DNA of 64,000 nt from Candidatus Riflebacteria bacterium HGW-Riflebacteria-1. Lineage in GTDB: Bacteria > Muiribacteriota > Ozemobacteria > Ozemobacterales > Ozemobacteraceae. Below the pieces are notes generated by a model. The model saw nothing but the letters and a program-made list of their open reading frames with translations, did no database searches and was not told the origin of the DNA. The stretch is from the NCBI GenBank assembly GCA_002839445.1, contig PGYB01000024.1, positions 38,164 to 102,163 on the forward strand. The letters are read 5' to 3'. Positions 60,734-64,000 of the stretch are shown piece by piece. Made by a program: the position numbers and the translations under genes. Each line of letters starts with the position of its first letter. Position 1 is the first letter of the stretch.

Positions 60734-63700
60734 ATGTCAGAAATGTGTGTAATGCGTTCATTTGCCGCCTTGAGAAAACATCTCCTGCCGGTCCTGATCT
60801 TAGCACTTGCTTTAATAGTGGGCTGCAGAGGCTGCAGAGAGAGAGACGACAGTTTTCCGCAGGCTGACGAAGTGCCCATTGCACCATCGGTAACCGCTAT
60901 TTATCCTGATAACGGCGATATCGACATACCACTCAACAGCAAAATCTCCGCGACATTCAACTCCGCGATGGTTGCAACAGAAATCGGCACAGCAACTTTC
61001 ACTCTCTCACAGACTGGTGGAGCAGCTATTGCTGGTACGGTAACTTATGTTGGCCTTATTGCGCTTTTTTTACCAGCAGCCGATCTGGCAGCTAACACCT
61101 CCTATAGCGCAACGGTTAACGCTGGAATCAGGAGTGTGGCTGGCAGTACGCTGGCAGAAAATTTTACCTGGACTTTCACAACTGGCGCTGTTTTAGATAA
61201 CACTGCACCATCGGTAGTTTCGACAAACCCTATTTCCGGCGCCATTGGTGTGCCCGTCAACACTATAGTAACCGTACCTTTCGACGAGGTTATGGACCCA
61301 TTAACGATCAACGGCACGACCTTTTTCCTGACCGAAGCCCCGCTCGCCTCTATTCGCGCCAATGATGTTTCACTGTTAATGTCGGTGCCTGGCGGTTTTG
61401 TTAGCGGCACTGTTTCATACCTGGGCAGGACTGCCTACTTTAAGCCGTCATCGCCGCTTAAACTTGGCACAACCTATACCGCTGTAATAACTACCGGAGC
61501 GAAGGATCTGGCTGGTAATGCACTGGCTGAAAACTATGTCTGGAGCTTTACCGGAGTTGTTGCCGATACCACTGCCCCGACTGTTGCCTCTACCGATCCG
61601 GCAGCGAACAAGACTGACGTGGCGATCAACACTAAAATAGCCGTTACTTTCAGCGAGATGATGAGCAGTGCTACGCTCACGAATGCGTCATTTAAGATCG
61701 AAGGCGTATCTGGAACAGTTACCTATGATCCGTTAACCAAAATTGCAATTTTTAAACCAACCACAAGCCTGACAGCAGGCAAGCTCTATACTGCTACGAT
61801 CACCACTGCCGCCCAGGATCTGGCCGGCAATGCGATCACAGAAAATTACATCTGGAGTTTCACTACCGGCGCCACTGCCGATACTACGCCTCCTGCAGTG
61901 GTCTCAACGATACCAACTGCTGATGGCAGCAATGTCATTCCCGACCAGAAAATCAGCGCAACATTCAGTGAAGGAATGGATTCGTCAACAATCAACGGAA
62001 CAACCTTTGCGGTAAAAGGTCCTGGCGGCGCAGCCGTATCCGGAACAGTAACCTATGCCGGAACTTCGGCGACCTTTATTACAACAGGTTTTCTGGCCAA
62101 CTCTACTTTGTATACTGCTACGATTGGCAGTGGCGCCAAGGATCTGGCCGGCAATGCAATGGCCGCCGCAAAAACCTGGAGTTTCACAACTGGTGCGGCC
62201 GCGCCCACCGTCACATCTACCGACCCGCTGAATGGTAGCGTCAACGTGGCTACCAACAAGAGCATCTCGGCAACATTCAGTGGAACTATGGACCCGGCAA
62301 CGATCAATGGGACAACCTTTACCTTGCAAGGACCGGGCGGGGCAGCCATTGCCGGAGCAGTAAGCTATGCCGGCACGACTGCAACCTTTAAACCAGCGGC
62401 TGTGCTGGCCAATTCCACCCTCTATACTGCAACCGTCACAACCGGGGCCAAAGACCTCAGCGGCAAAGCAATTGTGGCAGCAAAGACATGGAGCTTCACT
62501 ACCGGTGCATTAGCTGACATTATTGCGCCGACAGTTACCTCGACTAGCCCGGCAGATGGAGAAATAGACGTGCCGACAAACAAGTCGGTAACAGCAGTTT
62601 TCAGCGAGAATATGGATTTTGCTACAATTACCGATACGACATTCACGCTTACCGCTCCCGGCGGAGCTACTGTTGGCGGAACAGTCGCCTACGTCGGTAC
62701 AACTGCAACATTCAAACCAACAAACCTGCTCGGCAACTCAGGCATATATACTGCGACAATCTCTACCGGAGCCAAAGACACAGCCGGTAATACAATGGCG
62801 GCGATAAAGACATGGAGTTTCACTACCGGTGCTCTGGCCGACACTATCGCCCCGACAATTACTTCCGTAGAGCCGGTTAATGCTGCTACAGCCGTTGCCA
62901 CCAACAGGATTATCACCGCAAACTTCAGCGAATACATGGATTCACCGACGATCACCAACACAACCTTTACAGTTAGAAAGCTTGGCGGGGCGCTTATTGA
63001 CGGCGCGGTAACCTATGCCGGCACGACTGCAACCTTTAAGCCGGCAATCCTGCTCGCGAATTCGACAACCTATGTTGCCAACATTACCGTCGGGGTCAAA
63101 GACCAGGCGGGCAATGCCATGGCGACAGCCAGAACCTGGAGTTTTGTAACCGGCGCGGCGCCTGATACTGTAGCCCCGACCTTAGCCTCTACTGACCCGG
63201 TGAATTCCGCTACCGGCGTGGTGACAAGCAAAAGCATCAGTGCATCTTTCAGCGAAAGCATGGATTCTTTAACGCTCAACAACACGACCTTTACCGTTAG
63301 AAAGTTTGGCGGAGCATTTATTGAAGGCATTGTAACCTACGATACAACATCGAGAACGGCAACATTCAGACCTGCAAGCCCTCTCGCCAACTCGACGAAC
63401 TATGTTGTCGAGATAACAACAGCAGTTGAAGACCTGGCGGGAAATACCATGGCGGCGGCAAAGACCTGGAGCTTCACTACCGGCGCATTAGCTGACATTA
63501 TTGCGCCGACGGTTACTTCGACAATCCCGTCAGATGGAGAAACTGACGTAGCGACCAACAAGTCGGTTGCGGCTGTTTTCAGCGAAAACATGGATGCGGC
63601 GACGATCAGCAACACAACATTCACTCTTACCGCTCCCGGCGGAGCGGCTGTTGGCGGAACGGTCACCTATGTTGGCACAACTGCGACCTTCAAGCCCATT

Positions 63701-64000
63701 GTATTGCTCAGCAACTCAGGCATGTTTACCGCCACCATCTCTAGCGGAGTCAAAGACACTGCCGGCAATTCAATGGCGACGGTAAAAACATGGAGTTTCA
63801 CTACTGGCGCGGCGCCTGATATTGTCGCACCGACCGTTGCTACTGTTGACCCTGTTGATGGCGCCACAGCCGTAGCCACAAACAAGATTATAACTGCAAA
63901 CTTCAGCGAAGACATGGATTCTGCAACACTTACCAACACGACCTTTACGCTTAGAGAACTTGGTGGAGCACTTATTGCCGGTACGGTAACCCATACCAGC
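60734..64000 (+). CDS. Big_5-repeat lipoprotein 3, cut by the window end
   Basis: A continuous frame from ATG 60734 (GAGGGAAG upstream, one base after the previous stop) to the last base, at least 1089 residues. Signal peptide and lipobox (LIVGC, then RGC) are homologous to the other two. Nine full Big_5 repeats and part of a tenth are visible. The start of the mature protein and the first repeats nearly match those of the gene at 44964, e.g. DDSFPQADE versus NDSFPQAGD and the long run around STNPISGAIGVPVNTIV. A C-terminal DUF3494 domain is expected beyond the edge but not seen. Confidence 0.92.
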   Translation, partial: MSEMCVMRSFAALRKHLLPVLILALALIVGCRGCRERDDSFPQADEVPIAPSVTAIYPDNGDIDIPLNSKISATFNSAMVATEIGTATFTLSQTGGAAIAGTVTYVGLIALFLPAADLAANTSYSATVNAGIRSVAGSTLAENFTWTFTTGAVLDNTAPSVVSTNPISGAIGVPVNTIVTVPFDEVMDPLTINGTTFFLTEAPLASIRANDVSLLMSVPGGFVSGTVSYLGRTAYFKPSSPLKLGTTYTAVITTGAKDLAGNALAENYVWSFTGVVADTTAPTVASTDPAANKTDVAINTKIAVTFSEMMSSATLTNASFKIEGVSGTVTYDPLTKIAIFKPTTSLTAGKLYTATITTAAQDLAGNAITENYIWSFTTGATADTTPPAVVSTIPTADGSNVIPDQKISATFSEGMDSSTINGTTFAVKGPGGAAVSGTVTYAGTSATFITTGFLANSTLYTATIGSGAKDLAGNAMAAAKTWSFTTGAAAPTVTSTDPLNGSVNVATNKSISATFSGTMDPATINGTTFTLQGPGGAAIAGAVSYAGTTATFKPAAVLANSTLYTATVTTGAKDLSGKAIVAAKTWSFTTGALADIIAPTVTSTSPADGEIDVPTNKSVTAVFSENMDFATITDTTFTLTAPGGATVGGTVAYVGTTATFKPTNLLGNSGIYTATISTGAKDTAGNTMAAIKTWSFTTGALADTIAPTITSVEPVNAATAVATNRIITANFSEYMDSPTITNTTFTVRKLGGALIDGAVTYAGTTATFKPAILLANSTTYVANITVGVKDQAGNAMATARTWSFVTGAAPDTVAPTLASTDPVNSATGVVTSKSISASFSESMDSLTLNNTTFTVRKFGGAFIEGIVTYDTTSRTATFRPASPLANSTNYVVEITTAVEDLAGNTMAAAKTWSFTTGALADIIAPTVTSTIPSDGETDVATNKSVAAVFSENMDAATISNTTFTLTAPGGAAVGGTVTYVGTTATFKPIVLLSNSGMFTATISSGVKDTAGNSMATVKTWSFTTGAAPDIVAPTVATVDPVDGATAVATNKIITANFSEDMDSATLTNTTFTLRELGGALIAGTVTHTS

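Noticed and set aside
44964..64000. Regular ~300-base periodicity that could be read as a CRISPR-like or satellite array
   Set aside because: The period is that of Big_5 protein domains in continuous frames; units are diverged and not separated by spacers.

Overview
The window is a bacterial chromosome segment of roughly balanced base composition. The host is probably Gram-negative: there are several lipobox lipoproteins (21441-22013, 39224-39550, 44964-48680, 52049-56611, 60734-end), a probable outer-membrane beta-barrel protein ending in aromatic residues (48955-50298) and a cyclic beta-1,2-glucan synthase homologue. The sequence alone does not fix the phylum. I saw no rRNA, tRNA, CRISPR array or intact transposase, but several dispersed non-coding repeats and broken genes.

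Region 1 (1-6204) is a patchwork. It holds the end of an endonuclease/exonuclease/phosphatase-family gene, an AT-rich methyltransferase gene joined to an IS3-type OrfA remnant, a PRC-barrel protein, a pyruvate kinase pseudogene, a CopA-type copper ATPase and a LapA-like membrane protein. Two pieces near 1771-1969 and 2443-2485 recur, in swapped order, at 6006-6204 and 5947-5989, which marks a rearrangement just upstream of the next operon. Region 2 (6205-12999) is a complete N-ATPase operon, atpDCQRBEFAG, with tightly overlapping genes. Region 3 (13000-22400) has an isolated diaminopentanoate-dehydrogenase-like gene, a secreted protein, a Sel1-repeat protein and, divergent from it, a 1294-residue protein made of five tandem Cas4/AddB-type iron-sulfur PD-(D/E)XK nuclease modules. 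That last gene is the most unusual object here. Region 4 (22400-38600, minus strand) has a giant cyclic glucan synthase and a signalling block: a hybrid histidine kinase, and an overlapping operon of NarX-type kinase, NarL-type regulator and CheB-CheR-PAS fusion.

Region 5 (39200-44520) holds small stress or envelope genes: an Ala-rich lipoprotein, a CBM48 protein, a triple BON protein, a proline-rich repeat protein, an AI-2E family transporter and a YflT-like protein. Together with the PRC-barrel, N-ATPase, CopA and pyruvate kinase pieces this resembles a mobile stress-fitness island (inference). Region 6 (44600-64000) carries three paralogous lipoproteins built from 9, 11 and at least 10 Big_5-type Ig-like repeats; the first two end in a DUF3494 (ice-binding-like) domain and the third runs off the window. 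Around them lie a TPR/beta-barrel protein, a zinc-ribbon protein, small membrane proteins, a two-repeat secreted protein, a REC-pseudokinase-REC protein and a CpaE/TadZ-like ATPase. A 132-base leader repeat and a remnant of the zinc-ribbon gene before the first lipoprotein show that this cluster arose by duplication followed by deletion.

Dispersed repeats include a MITE-like element with a two-hairpin core (two full-length copies, two further cores) and a second pair of segments bounded by a 13-base inverted repeat.
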